Shown here in pieces: positions 1 through 8,800 of a stretch of DNA of 32,431 bases. The stretch is from an uncultured Clostridia bacterium (GTDB taxonomy: Bacteria; Bacillota; Clostridia; TANB77; CAG-508): positions 1 to 32,431 of the forward strand of contig CALXEU010000043.1 in assembly GCA_944387395.1 (NCBI GenBank). Direction: 5' to 3'. Both the position numbers and the translations under genes were made by a program. The notes under the pieces are model-generated. The model had not been told where the DNA came from. It was given only the letters and a program-made list of their open reading frames with translations, and made no database searches. Position 1 is the first letter of the stretch. Each line of letters opens with the position of its first letter.

Positions 1-44
1 AATTCTAGAAATTCATACTCTTTAATAGTTTCTATATTTTCCAT
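1..44 (-). CDS. Possible 5' end of an unidentified gene leaving the window
   Basis: On the minus strand an ATG at 44 is preceded by AGAGGT at a short 4-nt spacing, and the frame stays open to the window edge (MENIETIKEYEFLE). Only 14 codons are visible, so no function can be given. It lies just past the terminator of the membrane-protein gene, which fits a new gene starting here. The short length means chance is a real alternative. Confidence 0.25.
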   Translation of the reverse strand, partial: MENIETIKEYEFLE

Positions 45-68
45 TTTACCTCTTGGTAGGAGTATATC

Positions 69-93
69 AAAAAAGAGTTGCGTTAGCAACTCT
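69..93 (-). terminator. Rho-independent terminator of the holin-like gene
   Basis: Perfect 8-bp stem AGAGTTGC/GCAACTCT with a GTTA loop (74-93). On the minus strand it is followed by a run of T (A run at 69-74 on the plus strand). It lies 34 nt past the stop of the minus-strand gene at 128-511. Confidence 0.85.
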
Positions 94-127
94 CATAAAG
101 AAAAATCTTGATTTTTCTTATTTTTTA

Positions 128-511
128 CTAGATTTGATTTCCTGGTATAAAAAAATCAACAACTCCATAAATTAATGCTCCAATTATTGCAGCAATCCAA
201 GAAATTGAATATCCTGCTACAAAATATTGTGTTAAATATAATACTGCAACTGCAAGAGCAAAACCTACAAAACCTTTTCCAAAAGCACTAGCATGTAGTC
301 CAGTAAAAGTTGTAATTAAGTAATCCATAATTGTTAAAACTACTGCAGCAAGTGCAAGAGCCCATATACTTCCTATTGAAAAACCAGGGGTAAAAAATGC
401 AGTAATAGCTAAAATTACAGCAGATGTAATAAATCTTAAAACTATTTGTCCAAATGTATTAGGTTTTGATGAAGCTTGTATATTTGTATTTTCGTTATTA
501 TTATTTTCCAT
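128..511 (-). CDS. Small four-TM membrane protein, holin-4 / DUF2512-like
   Basis: 127-residue integral membrane protein. After a hydrophilic Asn-rich N-terminus of about 20 residues there are four hydrophobic segments, arranged as two similar halves, each a pair of helices with a G-x-S-I-containing turn (FTPGFSIGS and VAGYSIS) and ending near DYLI and DFFIP. This layout resembles the phage holin 4 / YvlD group and the DUF2512 (YndM) group; I cannot choose between them by eye. Neither name proves lysis activity, and such genes are common chromosomal genes in Firmicutes. I chose the ATG at 511 because GGAGG sits 5 nt upstream; an in-frame TTG at 523 overlaps that site. The gene is monocistronic, ends in a strong terminator, and is divergent from the DUF421 gene. 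Confidence 0.7.
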   Translation of the reverse strand: MENNNNENTNIQASSKPNTFGQIVLRFITSAVILAITAFFTPGFSIGSIWALALAAVVLTIMDYLITTFTGLHASAFGKGFVGFALAVAVLYLTQYFVAGYSISWIAAIIGALIYGVVDFFIPGNQI

Positions 512-741
512 AGCAACCTCCAATCTAAATAAATATAAACTTAAATTTATATAGAATTATCATATAAAAATTTAAGTAAACTTCTTATACTTTAAGAATA
601 ACAAACGTTAATCCAAAGATTTACTAAGAATTTTGTTTTTAATAGTATTAACAGTTAATTTTTTTTTATACAGTATAATTTTCACAATAAAAACAAACAA
701 TAATCAAAATTACATAAAAAATTAAATGAGAAGGGATTTTT

Positions 742-1455
742 ATGATAGCGACATTTATTAGATCAGTTGTACTATATATAATTGTTTTAATTGTAATGAG
801 AGTTATGGGTAAAAGGGAAATTGGACAAATGCAACCATTTGAACTAGCAATTGCAATAATGATAGCAGACCTTGCATCTATTCCTATGACAGACATTGGA
901 ATTCCAATAGCATATGGAATTATACCAATATTAGGACTATTAATAATGCATTTACTTATCTCAGTGATTAATTTAAAAAGCAGAAAAATGAGAGAGCTAA
1001 TATGTGGAGAACCTACTATACTAATATATCAAGGAAAAATAGATGAGCAGAAACTAAAAAAAGAAAGATTTACTATAAATGAATTACAAGAAAAATTAAG
1101 AAGTAGTAATGTTATGGATTTAGGTGATGTAGAATATGCAATTTTAGAAACCAGTGGAGATATAACTGTAATTCAAAAACCAAATAAAAGAAATGTAACA
1201 CCAGAAGATTTAGGAATAATGCCAGAGTATGAAGGAATATCTTATAATTTGGTAATAGATGGAAAAATAATTGAAGAAAATTTAAAAGCAATAGGAAAAA
1301 ATAAAGAATGGCTTAAGACACAGGTAAACAAATTTCAAATTCAGCCAGAAGAAGCACTTATTGTAACAATAAATGGAAAAGGAAATATATTCTGCCAAAA
1401 AAAAGAGTTTGGAATTGAAAAAAAGATAAAAAATCAAGAAAATACGAGTTTATAA
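742..1455 (+). CDS. DUF421 family membrane protein (YetF/YrbG-like)
   Basis: 237 residues. Three N-terminal membrane helices (about 5-23, 35-55, 58-78) are followed by a soluble domain. The loop MRVMGKREIGQMQPFELA and the MIADLA motif are hallmark DUF421 sequences, and the RxMGKRxxG signature is intact. B. subtilis paralogues (YetF, YrbG, YdfR and others) sit in the membrane and several belong to spore-related regulons; the biochemical role is unknown. The last about 30 residues are a charged tail beyond the conserved domain. Start: AGAAGGG is 6 nt before the ATG. A TATAAT at 674-679 could be the -10 element, but I see no good -35. The DUF4363 gene follows 38 nt downstream, probably co-transcribed. 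Confidence 0.9.
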   Translation: MIATFIRSVVLYIIVLIVMRVMGKREIGQMQPFELAIAIMIADLASIPMTDIGIPIAYGIIPILGLLIMHLLISVINLKSRKMRELICGEPTILIYQGKIDEQKLKKERFTINELQEKLRSSNVMDLGDVEYAILETSGDITVIQKPNKRNVTPEDLGIMPEYEGISYNLVIDGKIIEENLKAIGKNKEWLKTQVNKFQIQPEEALIVTINGKGNIFCQKKEFGIEKKIKNQENTSL

Positions 1456-1493
1456 ATTAAATGTAAATTATAAAGGAAGGTCAATTATTAAAA

Positions 1494-1913
1494 ATGCAAA
1501 AAGAGATTATAATTATAATAATTGTGTTAATCTTAATTTTTTCAATAGATGCGATTTGTCAAAACTACACAATTAATAATGTAAGTGTAATAAATAAACA
1601 ATTGGAAGAAATAAAAGAGTTTTCTAATGAATTAGAAAAAGAAGAATTAAATGAAAATTCAAAAGAAGAAAAAACAAAAGAATTAACAGATAAAATAGCA
1701 AAACTTAAAAGTGACTGGAAACAGATGAATACTAAAATGTCTCTATATGTAGAACATGATGAATTGGAAAAAGTAAATACTTCTTTGGTAAAAGTAAATA
1801 GCTATCTATTACTAGAGGAATATACAGAAGGAATAACTGAACTTGAGAATTGTATGTATATTTTAGAACACATAAAAGACAAAGGAACAATGAGGATTAT
1901 AAATTTATTTTAA
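1494..1913 (+). CDS. DUF4363 family protein
   Basis: 139 residues. A single N-terminal hydrophobic segment (about 4-24, very Ile-rich) looks like a signal anchor. An acidic/basic coiled-coil-like helix follows, then the pattern W-K-x-M ... EHDELEKV ... YL ... HI ... INLF that typifies DUF4363. This family often lies next to DUF421 genes in Clostridia, as here, which suggests a shared envelope or spore-membrane role, but its function is unknown. GGAAGG lies 13 nt before the ATG, a somewhat long spacing. The gene ends exactly at a strong terminator. Confidence 0.8.
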   Translation: MQKEIIIIIIVLILIFSIDAICQNYTINNVSVINKQLEEIKEFSNELEKEELNENSKEEKTKELTDKIAKLKSDWKQMNTKMSLYVEHDELEKVNTSLVKVNSYLLLEEYTEGITELENCMYILEHIKDKGTMRIINLF

Positions 1914-1934
1914 GGGAGGAAAACCTCCCTTTTT
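1914..1934 (+). terminator. Terminator of the DUF421-DUF4363 operon
   Basis: GGGAGG, AAAA loop, CCTCCC, then TTTTT. The stem starts immediately after the DUF4363 stop codon, and the T run overlaps the last bases of the convergent HD gene. Confidence 0.9.
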
Positions 1935-2508
1935 ATTTTGATGAAATTATATGTATATTATTATGCCTTAAAGAAATTCTATAGTGTAATTTTTCCATTA
2001 TGTAGGATTTAAATGAATTAAGTGCACTTAATTTATCGGTTAAAGTAATAATAAAACTTTCGTAATACTTTGGAAAATGAAAGAATGTTACAGGCCACAT
2101 ATGTTTTAAAATGATGTCTTTTTCTTTATCATTTAAAGTACATATTTTAGATGCATTTTCTAGAGCGATTCTAGAGTGAATAAAGGCATGATTTTTAGGA
2201 AGATTTAACCTTTTTTTAGAATTATGCCAATCATATAAAAATAAATCATGCAATATTCCAGCTCGTGCAATAGATACATAATCTAAATTTAATTTTTTAC
2301 AAATTAAATATGACCAATAAGCAACTTCAACACAATGCTCAAAGCAAGAAGAATCAAAGTGATGTTTATAATTTTTCATTTGTAGAACTTCAGATTTTTG
2401 TAATAAATCCTTTACTATTAAATAAAATTCCTTTTTATATTCATATTTCTTTATTATTTTATTTGAATTAACAATGTTAATATTATTTTTAATCTTGGTA
2501 AACTGCAT
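1933..2508 (-). CDS. HD-domain protein, putative metal-dependent phosphohydrolase
   Basis: 191 residues. The HD-superfamily residues are visible: a first His in SSCFEHCVEVAYWSYLIC, the HD doublet in ARAGILHDLFLYDW, a His-containing HAFIHSR segment, and a final conserved Asp in TLTDKLSAL. HMWPVT matches the HMxPxT motif of a group of uncharacterised clostridial HD proteins. Substrate is unknown; HD proteins typically cleave nucleotides or phosphoesters. Start: GGAGGTG lies 6 nt before the ATG at 2508. A longer reading to 2670 would add a hydrophobic stretch, but it ignores this perfect site. The gene converges on the DUF4363 gene. Confidence 0.8.
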   Translation of the reverse strand: MQFTKIKNNINIVNSNKIIKKYEYKKEFYLIVKDLLQKSEVLQMKNYKHHFDSSCFEHCVEVAYWSYLICKKLNLDYVSIARAGILHDLFLYDWHNSKKRLNLPKNHAFIHSRIALENASKICTLNDKEKDIILKHMWPVTFFHFPKYYESFIITLTDKLSALNSFKSYIMEKLHYRISLRHNNIHIISSK

Positions 2509-2599
2509 AAAAAGCACCTCCAAATTTAAATTAATTATAGCATAACATGTATAAAAAATAAATAATAAATAGATACAAAAATGGAATTTCATGGGAATA

Positions 2600-2628
2600 T
2601 TGAAAAGGTCTACAGAAAGTGGTATAAT
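2600..2628 (+). promoter_or_regulatory. Sigma-A promoter of the small exported peptide gene
   Basis: -35 TTGAAA (2600-2605), 17-nt spacer, perfect -10 TATAAT (2623-2628). The -10 ends 41 nt before the ATG. Confidence 0.8.
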
Positions 2629-2669
2629 AAAAACTATAAAAGTTAAATATAAAAGGAGTGAAAAATCCA

Positions 2670-2894
2670 ATGAACCGGAATAAATGTATTACATTAACGA
2701 TTCTTTTCATTGCACTATGCATTACATTGGCAATGTGTGAACCAAACAAAGAAAGGAGAAATTGTATTGATGAAATGAATAATGCAACATATGAAGATTA
2801 TGTTGCGTTATGGGGTGAAGATGCTGATTCTATGATAGAATTAAGCAATGAACCGCCAAAGAAAACAATTGAAATCGAAGATAGTTGTTCATAA
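2670..2894 (+). CDS. Small putative exported peptide, unknown function
   Basis: 74 residues. A short basic N-terminus (MNRNK) leads into a hydrophobic segment of about 17 residues ending ALCITLAMCEP, then an acidic, Asn-rich soluble tail ending in SCS. The hydrophobic part may be a signal peptide; the LAMC sequence is near-lipobox but has Met where Gly/Ala/Ser is expected, so lipidation is uncertain. Four Cys lie in or after the hydrophobic segment. Start: AGGAG at 2654-2658 is 11 nt before this ATG. A GTG at 2658 overlaps the Shine-Dalgarno and is less likely. It has its own promoter and terminator, which supports a real gene. I do not recognise a family. Confidence 0.65.
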   Translation: MNRNKCITLTILFIALCITLAMCEPNKERRNCIDEMNNATYEDYVALWGEDADSMIELSNEPPKKTIEIEDSCS

Positions 2895-2910
2895 GGAGGA
2901 TATTCACTCG

Positions 2911-2944
2911 GCGAAGCCACATTGTAATAAAATGGCTTCGCTTT
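2911..2944 (+). terminator. Terminator after the small exported peptide gene
   Basis: 9-bp perfect stem GCGAAGCCA/TGGCTTCGC with a 13-nt loop, followed by a short T run. It is GC-rich against the surrounding AT-rich DNA. Confidence 0.75.
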
Positions 2945-3054
2945 AATGTTTAAATAATTAATAAAATAGCTAAAATAAAAAATATATATAAGAAAAAATA
3001 GTATATAAATTAATTATTTACAAATAATTGATTTTATGAAAATTAAAAAATTAT

Positions 3055-3082
3055 TTAACAATTGGCAATTTTGTGTTATACT
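3055..3082 (+). promoter_or_regulatory. Promoter and candidate operator of the toxin-antitoxin pair
   Basis: -35 TTAACA (3055-3060), 16-nt spacer, -10 TATACT (3077-3082). The dyad AATTG-G-CAATT (3060-3070) lies in the spacer, where a Phd/YefM-type antitoxin would block RNA polymerase. Autoregulation is inferred from the family. Confidence 0.6.
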
Positions 3083-3112
3083 ATAAATAGAATTAAAAGA
3101 GAGGTGTTAAAA

Positions 3113-3352
3113 ATGCAACAAGTAACAAGTTTACAAGAAATAGAAACATTTATTAATCAAAACGGAGAAATGATTATTGGAAAAAATAGTAAAAACAATG
3201 TAATAATAATGAGTATGGAAGAATACAGAAATAATATTTTCGATAATGAAACGGTAAATAAACTTTTAAAATCAGAAGAAGATATTGAAAAAGGTAGAAC
3301 AAGAAAAGCAACAGAAGTTATAAAGGAGCTAAGAGCAAAGTATGGGTTCTAA
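3113..3352 (+). CDS. Phd/YefM-family antitoxin
   Basis: 79 residues. The N-terminal part (MQQVTSLQEIETF ... IIGKNSKNNVIIMSMEEY) matches the beta-strand/helix pattern of Phd/YefM antitoxins, which bind DNA with this half. The C-terminal half (EEDIEKGRTRKATEVIKELRAKYGF) is the helical toxin-binding tail. Start: GAGAGGTG lies 7 nt before the ATG at 3113; an upstream in-frame ATG at 3062 would fall within the promoter. Its end overlaps the toxin start by 11 nt, typical of translational coupling in type II modules. Confidence 0.85.
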   Translation: MQQVTSLQEIETFINQNGEMIIGKNSKNNVIIMSMEEYRNNIFDNETVNKLLKSEEDIEKGRTRKATEVIKELRAKYGF

Positions 3353-3662
3353 AAATAAGCCATTTGAAGTAAAATTTACTGAGGAATGTATTAAGGAGAT
3401 GAATGAAATTTATGAGTATATTTCTAATAATTTAAAACAGGATAATGCTGCAAAACGACTTATGTCAGAAGTAACAGACAAAGTTTTAGATTTAGCAAAT
3501 GAACCAGAATTATATATGAAAATTGGAAGGGTTGATAGATTAAAAAGAGAATATCATAGAATGGTAGTAAAAAATTATGTTGTACTATATACAATAGATT
3601 TTGAAAATAAAACAGTATTTGTTTCTCGTATGATATATGGAAGAAGAAATTACTTAAATTAA
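3342..3662 (+). CDS. RelE/ParE-family toxin
   Basis: 106 residues. FTEECIKEMNEIYEYISNNL is the ParE-type first helix pair. It is followed by the central DKVLDLANEPELY helix and the C-terminal strands REYHRMVVKNYVVLYTID...VSRMIYGRRNY, which carry the conserved R-x-x-x-x-x-x-Y-x-V-x-Y pattern. ParE members poison gyrase and RelE members cleave ribosome-bound mRNA; by eye this is closer to ParE. Its ATG lies within the antitoxin's last codons. The family core looks complete with no frameshift, so the module is probably active. Confidence 0.85.
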   Translation: MGSKNKPFEVKFTEECIKEMNEIYEYISNNLKQDNAAKRLMSEVTDKVLDLANEPELYMKIGRVDRLKREYHRMVVKNYVVLYTIDFENKTVFVSRMIYGRRNYLN

Positions 3663-3745
3663 TATTAATATAACATTCGTGGGAGTGAGCTCGTAAATAA
3701 GAACAAGAGAGAAGGTAAAAATTAGAGTAAAAAATTAAAAAACGC

Positions 3746-3774
3746 TTGCATTTTTTTGGAAAACAGGGTATAAT
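3746..3774 (+). promoter_or_regulatory. Main promoter of the rimP-nusA-infB operon
   Basis: -35 TTGCAT (3746-3751), 17-nt spacer, perfect -10 TATAAT (3769-3774). Transcription would start near 3781, giving a leader of about 70 nt before rimP. No equally good promoter is seen before truB ends. Confidence 0.8.
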
Positions 3775-3798
3775 AATAAAAGACAATATCGAAGAAGC

Positions 3799-3827
3799 AG
3801 AAGAGTGGAAAAAAATTCCACTCTTCT
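3799..3827 (+). promoter_or_regulatory. Leader hairpin upstream of rimP
   Basis: Perfect 10-bp stem AGAAGAGTGG/CCACTCTTCT with an A-rich 9-nt loop, about 20 nt downstream of the predicted transcript start. No T run follows (ACAATATTATAAGGAGG), so it is not a simple terminator. It could stabilise the mRNA or be a control site; operons with nusA are autoregulated in other bacteria. Confidence 0.5.
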
Positions 3828-3850
3828 ACAATATTATAAGGAGGAAAAAA

Positions 3851-4312
3851 TTGGCCAAAATAGAAGAAAAAGTAGAAGAGTTAGTAACCAAACCAATAAA
3901 TGACTTAGGTTACAGTGTATACGATGTAATGTATGTAAAAGAAGGGCAAGACAATTACCTAAAAATATTTATAGATAACGATAAAGGAATTAGTTTAGAC
4001 GATTGTGAATTAGTAAACAACGCAATAACAGATTTACTAGACGAAGCAAATTATATAAAAGACCAATACTTTTTAGAAATATCTTCACCAGGATTGGAGA
4101 GGCACATTAGAAAAGACAAACATTTACAAGAAAGTATAGGAAAAGAAATTCATATAAAATTATTTAAATCTATCGAAAAGAAAAAAGAGATAGACGCAAT
4201 ATTAAAAAAATTTGATAATGAAAGTATAACAGTAGAACTAGAAAATTCAGAAGAATTAGTTATAGAAAGAAAAAATATTAGTTCTATTAAAAGAACATTT
4301 AAATGGAATTAA
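3851..4312 (+). CDS. rimP: Ribosome maturation factor RimP
   Basis: 153 residues, the usual RimP length. RimP helps mature the 30S subunit. The N-terminal domain includes GYSVYDVMYVKEG and LKIFIDNDKGISLDDCE. The hallmark YFLEISSPGLERHI (about 80-93) is intact. A C-terminal Sm-like domain ends in ERKNISSIKRTFKW. Start: TTG at 3851, 6 nt after GGAGG; a longer reading from 3746 would begin inside the promoter. It is the first gene of the operon, with nusA 31 nt downstream. Confidence 0.95.
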   Translation: MAKIEEKVEELVTKPINDLGYSVYDVMYVKEGQDNYLKIFIDNDKGISLDDCELVNNAITDLLDEANYIKDQYFLEISSPGLERHIRKDKHLQESIGKEIHIKLFKSIEKKKEIDAILKKFDNESITVELENSEELVIERKNISSIKRTFKWN

Positions 4313-4343
4313 AAAATTAAATAAATAGGAGGATTAATCAAAA

Positions 4344-5516
4344 ATGAAAAAGAATGTAAAAAAAGTAGTAAACCCAGGAATAGATTCCACAGAATTAATT
4401 ATGGCATTAGATGAACTAGAAAAAGAAAAAGGAATAAAAAAAGATTATGTATTAGAATCAATTGAGGCAGCTTTAGTTACTGCATACAAGAAAAACTTTG
4501 ATGTAAATACAGATAATGTAAAAATAACAATGAATCCTACAACAGGAGAAACTCATGTATATGAAGAACTAACTGTTTCAGAAGAAGTAGAAAATCCAAC
4601 ACAAATATCATTAGAAGATGCACACAAAATAGATATAAAATACAGTGTTGGAGACATTGTTAGAAAAGAACTTATGCCAAAGAATTTTGGTAGAATTGCA
4701 GCACAAACAGCAAAGCAAGTTATAATTCAACGTATAAGAGAAGCCTCAAGAGATGTAATATTTAATGAATTCACAGAAAGAAAAGGAGAAATAGTTTCTG
4801 GATTAATTCAAAAGGTAGATAAAAACATAGTAGTAATAGATTTAGGTAAAGTAGAAGGTGTTATGCCTGTAAAAGAGCAAATACCAACCGAAGTTTACAA
4901 ACAAAATCAAAAAATAAGAGCATGTATAGCAGATGTAGAAAAAGGACCAAAAGGTTCAATGCAAATAACAGTATCAAGAGCAAGTGGAGAATTTTTAAGA
5001 AAACTATTTGAACTAGAAATTCCAGAAATATATGAAGGACTTATAGAAATAAAGAGTGTTTCTAGAGATCCAGGAAAAAGATGCAAAGTTGCAGTATATT
5101 CACAAAACGAAAACATTGATCCTGTAGGTTCATGTGTAGGACAAAAAGGAATACGTATTCAAAATATAATAAATGAACTAAATGGAGAAAAAATAGACGT
5201 AATAGAATGGCATGAGGATCCATCAACATATATTGCAGAAGCTTTACTTCCTGCAAAAGTTATGGCGGTAGATATAAAAGAAGAAGAACACTTCGCCCAA
5301 GTTATAGTACCAGATGATCAACTTTCACTTGCAATAGGAAAAGCTGGACAAAACGCAAGACTTGCTGCAAAACTTACAGAATGGAAAATAGATATTAAGA
5401 GTGAAAGCCAATTTAGAAAAATGTTAACAGAGATGCAAAAAGAAGAACAAGGAAATGTAGAAGAACCAAAAGTATCAGAAGAAAATGAACAAAAAACAGA
5501 AAAGGAAGTGGAGTAA
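4344..5516 (+). CDS. nusA: Transcription termination/antitermination factor NusA
   Basis: 390 residues. NusA binds RNA polymerase and nascent RNA to control pausing and termination. Domains in order: the N-terminal polymerase-binding domain (about 15-125, DYVLESIEAALVTAYKK); the S1 domain (about 146-215, GEIVSGLIQKVDKNIVVIDL); KH1 with GSCVGQKGIRIQNI; KH2 with LAIGKAGQNARLAAK. Both GxxG loops are intact. A Glu/Lys-rich tail follows KH2, while the acidic repeats of the E. coli protein are absent, as is usual in Firmicutes. AGGAGG lies 11 nt before the ATG. rnpM starts 3 nt after the stop. Confidence 0.97.
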   Translation: MKKNVKKVVNPGIDSTELIMALDELEKEKGIKKDYVLESIEAALVTAYKKNFDVNTDNVKITMNPTTGETHVYEELTVSEEVENPTQISLEDAHKIDIKYSVGDIVRKELMPKNFGRIAAQTAKQVIIQRIREASRDVIFNEFTERKGEIVSGLIQKVDKNIVVIDLGKVEGVMPVKEQIPTEVYKQNQKIRACIADVEKGPKGSMQITVSRASGEFLRKLFELEIPEIYEGLIEIKSVSRDPGKRCKVAVYSQNENIDPVGSCVGQKGIRIQNIINELNGEKIDVIEWHEDPSTYIAEALLPAKVMAVDIKEEEHFAQVIVPDDQLSLAIGKAGQNARLAAKLTEWKIDIKSESQFRKMLTEMQKEEQGNVEEPKVSEENEQKTEKEVE

Positions 5517-5519
5517 AAC

Positions 5520-5789
5520 TTGAAGAAAATACCAACTAGAACATGTCTAGGATGTATGAATATTAGTCCCAAAAAAGAATTAATCAGAATAGTAAAGCAA
5601 AATGATGGCACAATATTTGTAGATAAAACAGGCAAGGCATCTGGAAGAGGTGCATATATTTGTAATAATATAGAATGTTTAGAAAAGGCTATAAAATCTA
5701 AGAGATTAGAAAAAAAGTTTGAAACAAGTATAGATAAAGAGATATACGAGAATTTAAGGGGTGTAATTATTGATAATCAAAGTAAATAA
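5520..5789 (+). CDS. rnpM: YlxR-family RNA-binding protein, RNase P modulator
   Basis: 89 residues. The family signature RTCLGCM near the N-terminus and the SGRGAYIC segment are intact, with a Lys/Arg-rich positive face. B. subtilis YlxR was renamed RnpM for its effect on RNase P; that role is carried over by homology. The start is a TTG at 5520 directly after the nusA stop, with its Shine-Dalgarno inside the last nusA codons, so translation is probably coupled. The L7Ae-like ylxQ gene, which often follows in Firmicutes, is missing. Confidence 0.93.
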   Translation: MKKIPTRTCLGCMNISPKKELIRIVKQNDGTIFVDKTGKASGRGAYICNNIECLEKAIKSKRLEKKFETSIDKEIYENLRGVIIDNQSK

Positions 5790-5830
5790 AAAATATAAAC
5801 AAGAAAAGAAAATAGGAGGTGTATGTTATT

Positions 5831-8800
5831 TTGGGTAAAATAAAAATATATGAGATAGCAAAAGAATTAGATGTAGCAAGTAAAGAAATAGTTGAAAAGG
5901 CAAAAGAGCTAGGAATAAATGTATCAAGTCATTTAAGCAGTATAGAAGAAGCAGATGCAGAAAAAATAAGAAAATTATATTCAAATAAACCAGTAAATAA
6001 AGGCAATAAACAAGAAAGTAAAGAATCAAAAAAAGAAGAAAAAAGAGAAAACAAAAAAACTTCTAAAAAAGAAGAACCTGTAATAATACGTAGAGAAGTT
6101 ATTTTAAACGATGAAACAGAAAATAAAAAAGAAGAAAGCAAGAAAAAAGAAGATGCTAAAGACATTGGTTTTGTAAAAAGAAAGAACAATAGTGATTATA
6201 ATATTGTTTACAGAAATAAAGCAACAAAGCCACTTACAGTAAGTGAATTATTTGGGTTAAATAAAAAAGAAGAAAAAAAGGACGAAAAGGAAAAAAATAT
6301 TCAAGAAGATAAAAAAGCAGAACAAACGGAGCCAAAGAAAGAACAAAAAATAGATGTAAAGCCAGAAACAAAAGAAAAAACAAATATAGTAGAAAAAACA
6401 GAGAAAAAAGAAGAAAAAATAGAAGTAAAAGTAGAAAATAAAATAAGTGAAGAAAAAGTACATGAGGTAAAAACAGAAAGTATGCTAGAAAAAAAGAATG
6501 CAGAAGGAAATAGAACAAATAAAACGCCTAATTTTGTAGATAGCAATAATACAAAGACAAGGCAACAAGCAAACAATGCTCAAAGAAATAATGGATACAA
6601 TACCAATAATAATTACAATAATCGTCAAAATAATTATGCAAAAAATGGTCAATCACATGAAGGATTCAGACCAAATAACAATAGATTTAATAATAACCAA
6701 AACAATGGTTATAATAATAGAAATAACAATTTCAATAAAAATAATAGGAATAACAGAGAAGAAGGAAATTTCCGTAACAATGGTAACTTTAGACCAAATA
6801 ATAATTTTGCAAGAAATAATAATAGACCAATGGACGAGAAAAGAATTGAAAAAAAGATTAATGATATATTAGAAACAGAAATTGTAGAGAAAGAAAATCA
6901 AAGAGATTATTCAACAAGAGCAAGTTTTAAGGCTAAAAACAATAACAAATATGAGGAAAAAACAAATAGACAAAACAAAATTAGAAGAAATAATGGTGAT
7001 GGAGAATATGACGAAAGTAAGCTAAAAAACCTAAAACAAGTTGACAGACTTTCTAATATGTTTAATGATCAAGATGGAGGAATGCTAGATTATTACGATT
7101 TAGCTAAAGGTAAAAAAGGTAAACGTAAAAATCAAAAAAATCAAGAAGAAAGAAATAAACAAAAAATATTTAAACTTACTGAAATAACAATTCCAGAGAA
7201 CATTTCTGTTAAAGATTTAGCAGCAGAATTAAAGAAAACAAGTAGCGAAGTTATAACAAAATTAATGTCTTTGGGAATAATGGCAAGCATAAATCAAGAA
7301 TTAGATTTTGATACAGCTTTCCTAGTAGCCAGCGAATTTGGAGTTACAGCAAACAAAAAAGAAACAGTAAAAGAAGAAGATATATTATTTGACGAGTCTG
7401 AAGATAAGGAAGAAGATTTAGTTCAACGCCCACCAGTTGTTGTTGTTATGGGGCATGTTGATCATGGAAAAACATCACTTCTAGATGCAATAAGAAAGAC
7501 AAATGTTATAGAAGGAGAAGCAGGAGGAATTACACAACACATAGGAGCTTATAAAGTTTCTATAAATGGAAGAGAAATAACATTCTTAGATACACCAGGA
7601 CACGAAGCATTTACAAACATGCGTGCTAGAGGGGCACAAATAACAGATGTTGCAATTCTAGTTGTCGCAGCAGATGATGGAATAATGCCTCAAACTGTAG
7701 AAGCTATAAACCATGCAAAAGCAGCAAATATACCAATAATAGTTGCTATAAACAAAATAGATGTACCAGGAGCAAATCCAGAAAAAGTTAAACAAGAATT
7801 AATGAAATATGAGTTAGTTCCAGAAGAATGGGGAGGAAACACTGTATGTGTTGAGATCTCTGCAAAGAAAAATATAAACATAGATCAGCTTCTAGAAATG
7901 GTATTACTTGTATCAGATATGCAAGACTTAAAAGTAAATCCTAATAAACAAGCTAAAGGTGTTGTAATAGAGGCAAGACTAGACAAGTCAAGAGGACCAA
8001 TTGCATCTGTATTAGTACAAAGAGGAAAACTGGATGCTGGAGATACAATTGTTGTTGGAACAACTATTGGTAGAATAAGAGCAATGAAAGATGATAAAGG
8101 AAAGAAAGTGAAATCTGCAGGGCCATCTACACCAGTTGAAATTATGGGATTAACTAAAGTTCCAGAAGCAGGAGATATATTCTACGAAGTTAAAGATGAA
8201 AAAATGGCAAAACATCTAATAGAAAGACGTGAAAGAACGGCTAGAGAAGAAGCTATGAATGCATACAACAAGGTAACATTAAATAACTTATTTGAACAAA
8301 TGGCTAATGCAGATCTAAAAACATTAAATATTATAGTTAAGGCAGATGTTCAGGGTACAGCAGAGGCATTAAAGCAGTCACTAGAAAAGCTATCTGATGA
8401 AGAAGTACAAGTAAAAGTTATTCATGCAGTTGCAGGAGCAATTTCTGAATCTGATGTTAACCTTGCAAAAGCTGCAAAAGCAATAATTATAGGATTTAAT
8501 GTAAGACCAAATAACATTGCTAAGGAAATTGCAGAAAAACAAGAAGTAGAAATAAAATTATATTCAGTAATATATCAAGCACTAGAAGATGTAGAAGCTG
8601 CAATGAACGGTATGCTAGATCCTGTATATGAAGAAAAAGTAATAGGAAATGTTGAAGTAAGACAAACATTTAAAATTTCAAATGTCGGAACTATTGCAGG
8701 TGGTTATGTAAAAGATGGAAAAGTTGAAAGAAATGCTGGAGTTAGAGTAATTAGAGAGAATGTTGTAATACATGAAGGTAAACTTGCATCTTTAAAGAGA

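Noticed and set aside
128-511. Prophage lysis cassette
   Set aside because: The holin-like name comes from a membrane family also common as chromosomal genes; no endolysin or phage genes are nearby.
3460-3786. Minus-strand 108-residue frame across the toxin gene and operon promoter
   Set aside because: It overlaps a well supported toxin gene and a strong promoter, and its Leu/Phe/Tyr-rich composition is that of an antisense shadow.
6029-6576. Several minus-strand open frames inside infB
   Set aside because: They are Leu/Phe-rich mirror images of the Lys/Glu-rich coding strand with no ribosome binding sites.
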